A DNA stretch of 64,000 bases from Myxococcus fulvus (GTDB taxonomy: Bacteria; Myxococcota; Myxococcia; Myxococcales; Myxococcaceae): assembly GCF_900111765.1 (NCBI RefSeq), contig NZ_FOIB01000003.1, forward strand, positions 558,001 through 622,000, written 5' to 3'. The notes under the pieces are model-generated. The model was given only the letters and a program-made list of their open reading frames with translations. It ran no database searches and had not been told where the DNA came from. Position numbers and translations under genes: made by a program. Positions 29,762 through 37,475 of this stretch are shown in pieces; position 1 is the stretch's first letter; every line of letters begins with the position of its first letter.

Positions 29762-30778
29762 ATGATCCCTCTCACCGCCGACTCGCTTGGAACCGTGCAG
29801 CAACTGCTTTCCCATGTGCGCCAGACAGTGGCGCCGGCATACCGTGCCGCCATCGACTCGCTCCCCGCGCCCTTGCGCCACATCGCCGGATACCACGCCG
29901 GGTGGTGGAGCTCATCTGGCGAACCCGAGCTCGGCGGCGGCAAGACGCTGCGTCCGGCGTTGGTGCTGGCCTCGGCCTCCGCCGTCGGCGGTGCCCCGAT
30001 GTCCGCGGTGCGTGAAGCAGTCGCCGTCGAGCTGGTGCATGACTTCTCGCTGCTGCACGACGACATCATGGATGGTGATGCGACCCGACGTCACCGGCCC
30101 GCGGCGTGGAAGCTGTTTGGGATTGGCGCGGCGATGTTGACCGGAGATGCGATGCAGGCCCTGGCCTGTGATCTGCTGGCCGGACATACCGGCATCAAGG
30201 TCCTCACCACGACCCTCACGCGGCTCTATACCGGGCAGTCCGCCGACCTGGACTTCGAGCGCCGGATGGACGTGAGCCTCGCCGAGTGCATGGCCATGCC
30301 CGCGGGAAAGACCGGCGCCCTGTTGGCTTGCGCCTGCGAGCTCGGCGCCCTGGCCGGTGGCGCTGACTCCCGACGGTGTGCGTTGCTGGCGGAGTTTGGG
30401 ATGCACCTGGGCTTGTCGTTCCAGTTCGCCGATGACGTGCTGGGCATCTGGGGCGACCCGGCTGTCACCGGCAAGCCGGTGTACTCGGACCTGGCCCGTC
30501 GGAAGAAGTCGCTGCCCGTGGTGGCCGCGTTGACCTCCGGCACCCGCTTCTCCAACGAGCTCACGGAGCTCTACCGCCGCCCGCACGACAGCGACAATGA
30601 CAACCTCGCGCACCTGGCCGCGCTGATTGATGCCGCTGGCGGCAGGGAGTTCGCGCTCCATGAAGCCGAACGACAGCTCCGCGATGCCCTGGCGTGCCTG
30701 GAGGCCGCGGCCCCGAGCCCGGTGGCCGCCGCCGATGCCGTGGCGCTCACGTACCTCATCACCCGCCGGGACCATTGA
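29762..30778 (+). CDS. Polyprenyl (geranyl/farnesyl/geranylgeranyl) diphosphate synthase
   Basis: This 338-residue trans-isoprenyl diphosphate synthase would supply the substrate for the adjacent terpene cyclase. The first aspartate-rich motif is HDDIMDGD (DDxxD at 100-104) and the second is FADDVLGIWGD (around 224-231). GGGKTLRP near 58-65 is the allylic-substrate-binding region. The first motif has no two-residue insertion. The fifth residue before it is Phe95, which generally limits chain length in this family, so a C10-C20 product is likely, but I cannot fix it. The ATG at 29762 is preceded by AAGGAAACC at good spacing. The cyclase gene follows after 47 bp on the same strand, which indicates an operon. 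A host essential role (quinones, carotenoids) is possible but less likely given the pairing. Confidence 0.9.
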   Translation: MIPLTADSLGTVQQLLSHVRQTVAPAYRAAIDSLPAPLRHIAGYHAGWWSSSGEPELGGGKTLRPALVLASASAVGGAPMSAVREAVAVELVHDFSLLHDDIMDGDATRRHRPAAWKLFGIGAAMLTGDAMQALACDLLAGHTGIKVLTTTLTRLYTGQSADLDFERRMDVSLAECMAMPAGKTGALLACACELGALAGGADSRRCALLAEFGMHLGLSFQFADDVLGIWGDPAVTGKPVYSDLARRKKSLPVVAALTSGTRFSNELTELYRRPHDSDNDNLAHLAALIDAAGGREFALHEAERQLRDALACLEAAAPSPVAAADAVALTYLITRRDH

Positions 30779-30825
30779 AAGCACGCAGTCGGAAACCCAC
30801 GGACCCTCCCGAAAGGAACGCGACC

Positions 30826-31950
30826 ATGAACGACGCCTACAGCATCGTCTGCCCCATTGAACCGACCGACCCACGACGCATCCTGGATCTCGACTCGGTG
30901 GCCTTCCAGAAGTTCCGTGGGTACGGCCTGGTCCCCGACGAGTCCCTGTCGGCCCTGGAGCAAGCCCGCCCGCTGGCCTTGGTTGCGCTGGCCATGCCGG
31001 ACGGAATCGAGGACCGGGTGCGCGCGGTGGCGGACCTATGGATGTGGGATTACGTCTTCGACGAACACTTCTTCGATGGCGGTCTGATGCAGGGCAACCC
31101 CGCGGCGGCCTGCAACCTCGTCCTTCCGCTGTTGCACCTGTTCGAATGCCCTGAGTATGCGCAGCCGGCCCCTGGCTCCTGGGAGGCTGCCCTGCAGGGC
31201 ATCTGCAAGAAGATGGAGTCGCTCTGTGGTCCCGGTGAGCTCACCCACTGGGCCTCGGTCACCCGCGACATGTTCGTCGCCTTCGCCTTCGGGGTCTCTT
31301 TCGGACAGGCCGGGGACCGGCCAGGCTTCCGGGACACGCTCAGGCTGCGGATGGACACGACCGGTTCGAAGTCCTTTCTCAGCCTCGGCCCCTACATGAA
31401 CGGATTCGCGCTCTCCGACCGGGAGCTGGCCATCCCCGAGGTGAAGGCCGCCAACCAGGCGTGCAGCGTCTTGTTGGCGCTCGACAATGATCTGCTGTCC
31501 TATGACCGGGAGAAAGCGCTCGAGAAGGGCGTGATGGTCAACACCGTCGATGCGCTCGCCACCCAGGAGGGCATCTGCGCGAATGAGGCCGCCGAGAGGA
31601 TCATCATCGCCCGCAACCAGACGATGGCGCTCTACCTGCGGCTGCGTCGCACCCTCGAGCAGAAGGCTTCTCGGGAGGTGGTGGGCTACCTGGACACCAT
31701 GGGCAGCTGGGTGCGGGCCGCTCTGGACTGGAGCCTGGCCACGCTGCGCTACCGCTCCTTCGCGGACCCGGCCTCCTTCGGCTCCCGCCTCCATCTGGTC
31801 AACACCGGGTCAGAACCGCTCGACTTGGGGCAAGGCGGGAGCATCTGGTGGTGGGACCTGCCCGGCGTCAAATCGCTCAATCCCCAGCCAACCCCTTCAG
31901 CCAGCCGAGCGCCTGCTCCGGCGGGCGAGCGATTTCAGTTGCGTCACTGA
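30826..31950 (+). CDS. Class I terpene cyclase
   Basis: This 374-residue bacterial terpene synthase ionises a prenyl diphosphate and cyclises it. The NSE triad is intact: NDLLSYDRE at 221-229 (Asn221, Ser225, Glu229). The aspartate-rich motif at 79-84 is DEHFFD, in which the usual second Asp is Glu; geosmin-type enzymes have DDHFxE at this place. A C-terminal RY pair (LATLRYRSF) fits the family. Length is normal. AAAGGA precedes the ATG with good spacing. It follows the prenyl synthase gene in an apparent operon. The product cannot be predicted. There is no second domain (so not geosmin synthase) and no methyltransferase partner (so not 2-methylisoborneol). Confidence 0.9.
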   Translation: MNDAYSIVCPIEPTDPRRILDLDSVAFQKFRGYGLVPDESLSALEQARPLALVALAMPDGIEDRVRAVADLWMWDYVFDEHFFDGGLMQGNPAAACNLVLPLLHLFECPEYAQPAPGSWEAALQGICKKMESLCGPGELTHWASVTRDMFVAFAFGVSFGQAGDRPGFRDTLRLRMDTTGSKSFLSLGPYMNGFALSDRELAIPEVKAANQACSVLLALDNDLLSYDREKALEKGVMVNTVDALATQEGICANEAAERIIIARNQTMALYLRLRRTLEQKASREVVGYLDTMGSWVRAALDWSLATLRYRSFADPASFGSRLHLVNTGSEPLDLGQGGSIWWWDLPGVKSLNPQPTPSASRAPAPAGERFQLRH

Positions 31951-31991
31951 AATTGCGAGTCAATATTGAAATAGACATTGAAGGAGAGCAC
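31932..31991 (+). promoter_or_regulatory. Candidate mxcB promoter/operator region
   Basis: This short AT-rich region spans the end of the terpene cyclase gene and the start of mxcB. TTGCGT at 31939-31944 and AATATT at 31962-31967 are separated by 17 bp and could be a sigma-70-like promoter. ATTTCAG/CTGAAAT form 7-bp inverted arms with an 8-nt spacer at 31932-31953, and TCAATATTGA is a 10-bp palindrome at 31960-31969. Unlike the two sites on the minus strand, this does not closely match the Fur consensus. Confidence 0.35.
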
Positions 31992-32810
31992 GTGACGACG
32001 AGCGTGACCGAGAAGGTGTACCGACGGGGACCGTTCCCCGTGAAGTTCCGTTGCCTCGAGGTGCTGCGGGTGACGCCCGTGACGCCGCATGTGGTGCGCG
32101 TCACCCTGGGCGGACAGGACATCGAGGGCTTCCACAGCGAGGGCGCGGATGACCACGTGAAGGTCCTGTTCCCGGAGCAGGGCAAGCGCAAGCCCGTGAT
32201 TCCCACCATGGGCCCCACCGGCCCGCAGCTCCAGCCGGGTGAGAAGAAGCCCGACTCGCGCGACTACACGCCGCGCCGCTACGACTCCACCACCGGCGAG
32301 CTGGACCTGGACTTCGTCCTCCACGGCTCCGGCCCCGCGTCCTCGTGGGCGGCCCAGGCGAAGCCCGGTGACATGCTCGGCGTGGGCGGCCCGCGCGGCT
32401 CGCTCTTCGTCTCCAACGACTTCGACTGGTACCTGCTCGCCGGCGACGAGACGGCCATCCCCGCCATCGCGCGCAGGCTGGAGGAGCTGCCCGAGGGCGC
32501 TCGCGCCATCGTCTTCGTCGAGGTGGCCGACGCCAGTGAGGAGCAGAAGTTCACCACCCGCGCCAACACGACGCTCACCTGGCTGCACCGCGACGGCGCC
32601 GAGGCGGGGACGACGGGCTTGCTCCACAAGGCCATCCGCGACCTCGAGTTCCCGCCCGGCGACTACTTCGCCTGGGTGTCGGGAGAGTCGACGGAGATGC
32701 GCGCCATCCGTGAGCACCTGCTCAACGAGCGCGGCACGCAGAAGAGCTGGGTCCGCGTCACGGGCTACTGGAAGCGCGGCAGCGCCGACCACGTCCACGA
32801 CTCGAAGTGA
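31992..32810 (+). CDS. mxcB: Siderophore-interacting protein (ferric-siderophore reductase), MxcB-like
   Basis: This 272-residue flavin-dependent ferric reductase of the ViuB/SIP family would release iron from ferric myxochelin in the cytoplasm. The flavin-binding motif is RDYTPRRYD, followed by a NAD(P)H-binding half with LLAGDETAIPAIARRLEEL and the family ending GYWKRG. The GTG start at 31992 is chosen because AAGGAG lies 6 bp upstream; a longer open frame overlaps the terpene cyclase gene and lacks such a site. It is convergent with mxcL across a strong hairpin and belongs functionally to the myxochelin locus, matching mxcB of Stigmatella in type and position. Confidence is high for the family and good for the symbol. 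Confidence 0.9.
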   Translation: MTTSVTEKVYRRGPFPVKFRCLEVLRVTPVTPHVVRVTLGGQDIEGFHSEGADDHVKVLFPEQGKRKPVIPTMGPTGPQLQPGEKKPDSRDYTPRRYDSTTGELDLDFVLHGSGPASSWAAQAKPGDMLGVGGPRGSLFVSNDFDWYLLAGDETAIPAIARRLEELPEGARAIVFVEVADASEEQKFTTRANTTLTWLHRDGAEAGTTGLLHKAIRDLEFPPGDYFAWVSGESTEMRAIREHLLNERGTQKSWVRVTGYWKRGSADHVHDSK

Positions 32811-32819
32811 TGCACCCCT

Positions 32820-32848
32820 CGGGGAGGCCCGACACACAGGCCTCCCCG
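32820..32848. terminator. Bidirectional terminator hairpin between mxcB and mxcL
   Basis: A perfect 10-bp stem (CGGGGAGGCC / GGCCTCCCCG) with a 9-nt loop lies 10 bp after the mxcB stop and 19 bp beyond the mxcL stop. It can serve both convergent transcripts. Confidence 0.75.
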
Positions 32849-32867
32849 GGGCTCGAGCCCGAGGGCT

Positions 32868-34127
32868 CTACGCGAGCGAGCGCAGCACCTCGCCCGCCAT
32901 CTCCACCGTGTAGTCGATCTGCTCCTCGGTGTGAGCCGCGCCGATGAAGTTCACGTCCCGGCGCAGCAGGATGCCCCGGCGGGCCATGCCACCCTGGAAC
33001 GGCGTCATCAGTTTCGCGTGCTCGGCCATGTCGGGCGAGTAGCGGAAGAACGGGATGGCGTCGTAGCCCAGCACGCGCAGCTTGGAGCCCGCGGCCTCCG
33101 CCTTCTGGTTCACGCCCTCGCGCAGCTTGCGGCCCAGGTGTGAGACGTGCTTCGCGGGGTCGTTGTGCTTGTAGTGCTTGAGCACCGCCTCGCAGACGGC
33201 CAGCGTCAACAGCTCACCGCCGAAGGTGGTGGAGACCTGGAGGTCCGCCAGCTTGGAGAGGTACTTCTCCGGGCCGGAGATGGCCGACAGCGGCATGCCC
33301 GCGGCGATGCTCTTGGACATGCAGCAGATGTCCGCCTTCACGCCGAAGAACTCCTGCGCGCCGCCCAGCGCCAGACGGAAGCCCGTCACCACCTCGTCCA
33401 TCACGAACATCACGTTGTGCGCCGTGCACGCCGCGCGCACCTGCTTCATGAAGTCCGCGGACAGCACGCGGTTGTACGGGATGGAGAGAATCACCGCCGC
33501 CAGCTGGCCGGCCTGCTTCTCGATGGTGGACAGCAGCACGGCCTCGTCCGGTGGCGTGAAGAGCGGCAGGCGCGTCGTCAGGCCGGCGATGGCGGCCGGC
33601 ACTCCCGGCGTGTCGAACATGAAGTGGTCATGCCAGCCGTTGTAGCCGACCGTGATGATGCGCTCCTTGCCCGTCACGTAGCGCGACAGGCGCACCGCCG
33701 CGGACGTGGCGTCCGCGCCCGTCTTGAAGAAGCGCGCCTGCTCCGCGCCCGGCACCAGGTCCAGCAGGGCCTGGATGGACGTCACCTCGACGGGCGTGGG
33801 CAGCGAGTGGAGGACCCCTTCCTCCAGGTGCTTGCGGATGGTGTCCACCACCGCGGGGTGGTTGTGGCCCAGCATGTTGGCGCCAAGGCCGCTGATGAAG
33901 TCGATGTACTCCTGGCCGTCCACGTCCTCCACCAGCGCGCCCCGGCCCTTGGCGAGGAACACGGGGAAGGAGCCGGGGGCGAAGTGCTCCGGCTTCTTCA
34001 TCATCGACTGGGTGACGCCGGGGACCGTCTTGCGCGCCTCGGCGAGGAGCTGGTTCGAGCGCTCCAGCTTCATCTCACCCTGGATGGGGCGAGGGAGGGA
34101 CGGGTGCTTCTGGGTGGGCATGTCCAT
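32868..34127 (-). CDS. mxcL: Aminotransferase MxcL (myxochelin B formation)
   Basis: This 419-residue PLP-dependent enzyme of the class III/glutamate-1-semialdehyde aminotransferase type contains VMDEVVTGFR and the PLP lysine in CMSKSIAAGMP. In Stigmatella, MxcL transaminates the aldehyde released by the MxcG reductase domain, giving the amine myxochelin B instead of the alcohol myxochelin A. The ATG at 34127 has AAAGGAAG 5 bp upstream. It is the last gene of the minus-strand transport operon, 59 bp after the MFS gene, and ends at a hairpin. A heme-pathway HemL role is less likely in this context. Confidence 0.92.
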   Translation of the reverse strand: MDMPTQKHPSLPRPIQGEMKLERSNQLLAEARKTVPGVTQSMMKKPEHFAPGSFPVFLAKGRGALVEDVDGQEYIDFISGLGANMLGHNHPAVVDTIRKHLEEGVLHSLPTPVEVTSIQALLDLVPGAEQARFFKTGADATSAAVRLSRYVTGKERIITVGYNGWHDHFMFDTPGVPAAIAGLTTRLPLFTPPDEAVLLSTIEKQAGQLAAVILSIPYNRVLSADFMKQVRAACTAHNVMFVMDEVVTGFRLALGGAQEFFGVKADICCMSKSIAAGMPLSAISGPEKYLSKLADLQVSTTFGGELLTLAVCEAVLKHYKHNDPAKHVSHLGRKLREGVNQKAEAAGSKLRVLGYDAIPFFRYSPDMAEHAKLMTPFQGGMARRGILLRRDVNFIGAAHTEEQIDYTVEMAGEVLRSLA

Positions 34128-34186
34128 GGGGCTTCCTTTGAGTCGAGGTGCTTCGGGTGCTGCGTTTCAGGGGAAAAGTCCGAGGC

Positions 34187-35422
34187 TCACGTCGTCGCTG
34201 TCTTCAGGGCCACCGCGCTCCGGCCGAACGTCCACAACAGGCCCAGCGAGAGGAGCGTCACGGCCACGGCCATCCACCCCACCTGTCCGAAGCCGACGAG
34301 CGCGCCGTCCGGCGCGGTGGAGATGAGCAGGCCGCTCACCCACGCGGCGAGCCCCGAGGCGCCGTCGCTCGCGGCCATGTTGACGGCGAGGAACCGGCCG
34401 CGCAGCGAGGGCGGCACGCGCGACGACACCAGCGCGATGGTGGGGATGGCGCGCGTGGACGTCACCGCCATGAAGAGCACGAAGGCCGCCGTCACCACCG
34501 GCAGCGAGGAAGAGGACAGGTGGGTGAACAACAGGTGCGGGCCCACGGTGCCCACCAGGAGCCACCCGAGCATCCGCCCCGCGCCCAGGCGGTCCGTGAA
34601 GCGGCCCACCAGCTTCGCCGCCACCAGCGTGCCCGCGCCGCCGCCCAGGTAGACCCACGGCAGGTCCGTCTGCGCGAGGCCCAGGTTGCCCACCATGAAG
34701 GTGCCCAGGTACGGAATCAGCAGGAAGCTGGCGAACACCACGAAGAAGGTCAGCACCCAGCCCAGCGCCACGCCCGGCGAGGCCAGCGTCGCCAGCGGAT
34801 TGCTCCGGGGCTCGTGGGCGCCGCGCGACAGGTGCTGCACGACGGGCGGGAGCACGCGCCACAGGCCCAGCCACATCACGAGCGCGAGCGCGCAGATGGC
34901 GAAGAACGGCGAGCGCCAGCCGAACAGGTTCGCGAGCCCCAGGCCCAGCGGCACCCCGGCCACCGCGGACAGGCCGAGCGCGGACATCACCGTTCCGATG
35001 GCCCGACCCCGGCGCTCACCCGGGACGAGGTCCGCGATGATGGCCATGATGACCGCGCCCATCAGCCCCGCGCAGGCCCCCGCCAGCGAGCGCGCCACCA
35101 GCAGCGACACGAACCCCGACGCGAGGCCGCAGGCGGCGGTGGCGAGGATGAAGCCCGCGTAGATGGCCAGCAGCGTGCGCTTGCGGTCGAACCGGTCCAA
35201 CCAGAACAGCCCCAGCACCCCCATGGCCGCGGAGGCCAGGGTGTACGAGGAGACCATCGCGCCGAACTGCGCCGTGGTCAGGCCGAAGCGGCGGATGAAC
35301 TCCGGCCCCAACGGCATGATGATCATGAAGTCCAGCAGGTGGCTGAACTGGACCCCCGCGAGCAGCAGGGCCAGCATTCGCTCCTGAGGGGGTGGAGAAG
35401 CGGCGTTCACGAAAGGCTCCAT
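34187..35422 (-). CDS. mxcK: MFS transporter MxcK, probable myxochelin exporter
   Basis: This 411-residue major facilitator superfamily protein has about twelve hydrophobic segments and the conserved loop-2 motif WLDRFDRKRTLL. The repeat-like loop between the halves includes GRFTDRLGAGRML. It is annotated as an inner-membrane exporter of the siderophore on the basis of its place in the mxc locus. The ATG at 35422 (MEPFVNAAS) is taken as the start, because the longer frame adds an Arg/Pro-rich stretch with no coding character. It sits 35 bp after the tonB gene and 59 bp before mxcL. Direct sequence evidence for substrate is absent. Confidence 0.88.
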   Translation of the reverse strand: MEPFVNAASPPPQERMLALLLAGVQFSHLLDFMIIMPLGPEFIRRFGLTTAQFGAMVSSYTLASAAMGVLGLFWLDRFDRKRTLLAIYAGFILATAACGLASGFVSLLVARSLAGACAGLMGAVIMAIIADLVPGERRGRAIGTVMSALGLSAVAGVPLGLGLANLFGWRSPFFAICALALVMWLGLWRVLPPVVQHLSRGAHEPRSNPLATLASPGVALGWVLTFFVVFASFLLIPYLGTFMVGNLGLAQTDLPWVYLGGGAGTLVAAKLVGRFTDRLGAGRMLGWLLVGTVGPHLLFTHLSSSSLPVVTAAFVLFMAVTSTRAIPTIALVSSRVPPSLRGRFLAVNMAASDGASGLAAWVSGLLISTAPDGALVGFGQVGWMAVAVTLLSLGLLWTFGRSAVALKTATT

Positions 35423-35457
35423 CGTCACGGGCCCGCGTCGGTCGCGCGGGCGAGCGT

Positions 35458-36279
35458 CTAGGGGCGCACGAAGCGCACCCGGATCGGGGGGGAGACAGCC
35501 GCGTAGGGACGACCCTCGCGGTCCAATGCGGTGTCGAAGCGCGCCTTGCGCGCACACGCGAGCGCGGCCTGGCCGAAGCCGTGGCCCGGGTCCGACACGA
35601 GCTCGGCGGACGTCACCTCGCCATACACGTCCACGGAGACGCGCAGCACCACCGTCTGGTCGTCGATGCGCAGCGTGTCGGCTTCCTTCGGCCAGGGGCA
35701 GCTCCAGCTGCGCGCCGAGAGCTGGATGGAGCGCGCCCGGCTTCCACCCGTGCCCTCGCTGTCACCCGCGGGCACCGTGTTGACGGCCGTGGTGGAGCGG
35801 CCCGTGGAGGCCGTCACGCCGCCCGCGTAGCGCGGGGCATCGCCGGTCGTCATGTCGAACTCGGTGAAGTCGAGCGGCGCGGCCGGCTCCTTCGCCGTCA
35901 CCACGGCGCCCGCCCGAGCGGGCTCGGCGGGGGCAGGGCGGGCGGAGTCTCGCGGGGCGGGGCTCGGCGTCTTCACGCGCGGCGCCGGCGGGTCCGCGCG
36001 GGCGACGCGTTGGGGCGGAGGAGGCGGCGGCGGTGGCGGATTCAGGTCCACCTCGTGGTCCACCTGAATCACCTGCTTGCGCGTGGTGGCCACGGGCGGT
36101 CGTCGCTCGGAGGAGGACTTCCAGCCGTGCCAGGCCACGACTCCCACGGTGGCGTGCACGAGGCCGGAGATGAGCAGCGTCCACGCGAGGCCATGGCGGC
36201 TTGTCCGCGCGGGCGGCGGCCCCAGGATGATGCTCGCGATGTCCTCGTCGCGACGAGGCGCGGGCTCAGGGAGTGACAC
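35458..36279 (-). CDS. tonB: TonB energy transducer
   Basis: This 273-residue protein has the TonB layout. A cytoplasmic N-terminus is followed by one membrane helix at about 30-50 (LAWTLLISGLVHATVGVVAW), a Pro-rich periplasmic spacer starting with nine prolines, and a C-terminal TonB box-binding domain (VLRVSVDVYGEVTSAELVS, ACARKARFDTA). It energises outer-membrane receptors using the proton motive force harvested by ExbB/ExbD, which are encoded immediately upstream. The GTG start overlaps exbD by 14 bp, so the genes are co-translated. It is probably dedicated to MxcH. Confidence 0.9.
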   Translation of the reverse strand: MSLPEPAPRRDEDIASIILGPPPARTSRHGLAWTLLISGLVHATVGVVAWHGWKSSSERRPPVATTRKQVIQVDHEVDLNPPPPPPPPPQRVARADPPAPRVKTPSPAPRDSARPAPAEPARAGAVVTAKEPAAPLDFTEFDMTTGDAPRYAGGVTASTGRSTTAVNTVPAGDSEGTGGSRARSIQLSARSWSCPWPKEADTLRIDDQTVVLRVSVDVYGEVTSAELVSDPGHGFGQAALACARKARFDTALDREGRPYAAVSPPIRVRFVRP

Positions 36280-36715
36280 GCCCGTCCTCCGCGGTGGGGG
36301 GCGCGTCCAGGGGCTCCGGACGCACGGTGCCGAACGCGACCTTGGTGAGCCCCGCCTCCTTGAGCTGGTCCAGCACGAAGATGACCCGGCGATGGGGAAC
36401 GGCGCCGTCCGCCTGGATGACGGCGCGCAGCTCCGCGTCCTTCGCCAGCGCCTGGCGCGCGCCGTCCCGCAGCGCGACGTCGGAGACCTCCTCGCCGTTC
36501 ACCAGCACCTGGCCCGTGGACGTGATCGCCACCGCGTAGACGGTCTGCACGTCCTCGCTCTGGGCCGCCTTGGGCAGGTCCAGGGGCACGGCGGGACTGT
36601 CCACCAGCCGCGCGGTGACCATGAAGATGATGAGCAGCACCAGCATGATGTCCACGAGGGGCGTGACGTTGATGCCCTCGATCAACCCACCGCGAGGCTG
36701 CGTTCCGCCGGCCAT
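36266..36715 (-). CDS. exbD: ExbD/TolR biopolymer transport protein
   Basis: This 149-residue protein has a short cytoplasmic N-terminus and one membrane helix that contains the conserved Asp (INVTPLVDIMLVLLIIFMVTA). The periplasmic domain has the typical ExbD pattern (VALRDGARQALAKDAELRAVIQADGAVPHRRV). It forms the proton channel with ExbB. It starts 2 bp after the exbB stop and overlaps tonB. Confidence 0.93.
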   Translation of the reverse strand: MAGGTQPRGGLIEGINVTPLVDIMLVLLIIFMVTARLVDSPAVPLDLPKAAQSEDVQTVYAVAITSTGQVLVNGEEVSDVALRDGARQALAKDAELRAVIQADGAVPHRRVIFVLDQLKEAGLTKVAFGTVRPEPLDAPPTAEDGRVTP

Positions 36716-36717
36716 GC

Positions 36718-37383
36718 TCAGGCGCCTCCGTTCCGCTCACGGGCGGAGACGTAGGCCAGCACCAGGTTCGTCAGCGCCTCCGCGTCCGCGAGGATGCTGG
36801 CGATGCGGCGCTGGAAGTAGTTGTAGGCGGCGACGGCGGGCAGGGCCACGCCGATGCCGACGGCGGTGGCCACCAGCGCCTCGGCGATGCTGCCCATCAC
36901 CGCGTTGGAGGCGACCTGGCTGGTGCCCGAGGGCGCGCCCTGCGTCTTGCTCAGCGCCTCGAAGGCCAGCAGCACGCCGATGACGGTGCCGAACAGGCCG
37001 ATGAACGGCGCGTTGTTGCCCAGCGTGCCCAGGAAGGCCAGCCGGTTCTCCAGCGTGGAGCGCTCGATGGCGAGCGCGCTCTGCATGCCCTTCTCCGCGG
37101 CCGTCATGCCCTGCGGCGCGAGCCTCAAGCCCGCGCGCGCCACGGTGGCGCCCACCGACGTGCGCGTCTGCAGCTTGGAGATGGCGGCCGGGAAGTCGCC
37201 CGTGGACAGCGTCGCCTCCAGCGCGCCGGACAGCTCGCGGACCACGTCCTGCTTGGTGCGGAACACCCACCAGCGCTCGATGATGATGCCCAGGCTCACC
37301 AGCGACAGCGCGAACAGCAGCCAGAGCACCCAGTTGGCGCCCCACTGGATGAAGACATCCTTGACGATTTCGACGATGTGCAT
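36718..37383 (-). CDS. exbB: ExbB/MotA/TolQ proton channel protein
   Basis: This 221-residue protein has three membrane helices: WVLWLLFALSLVSLGIIIE near the N-terminus, then LGNNAPFIGLFGTVIGVLLAF and IAEALVATAVGIGVALPAVAAYN. The last two carry the conserved MotA/TolQ/ExbB signature. It is the proton-conducting scaffold for ExbD and TonB. Its gene lies 92 bp after the lipoprotein gene and 2 bp before exbD. Confidence 0.94.
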   Translation of the reverse strand: MHIVEIVKDVFIQWGANWVLWLLFALSLVSLGIIIERWWVFRTKQDVVRELSGALEATLSTGDFPAAISKLQTRTSVGATVARAGLRLAPQGMTAAEKGMQSALAIERSTLENRLAFLGTLGNNAPFIGLFGTVIGVLLAFEALSKTQGAPSGTSQVASNAVMGSIAEALVATAVGIGVALPAVAAYNYFQRRIASILADAEALTNLVLAYVSARERNGGA

Positions 37384-37475
37384 GGGTCCGGTCCTCGAGT
37401 TCGTCGGTGGAGCTGCCGTTCAATCCCGGAGGCACCCGCTCGAAGCCGGTGCCTCCAGGCCCATCCCGCCAGACT

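Noticed and set aside
31960..31969. TCAATATTGA upstream of mxcB considered as a Fur box
   Set aside because: It is a short generic AT palindrome and lacks the GATAATGA-type hexamers that the two minus-strand sites show clearly.
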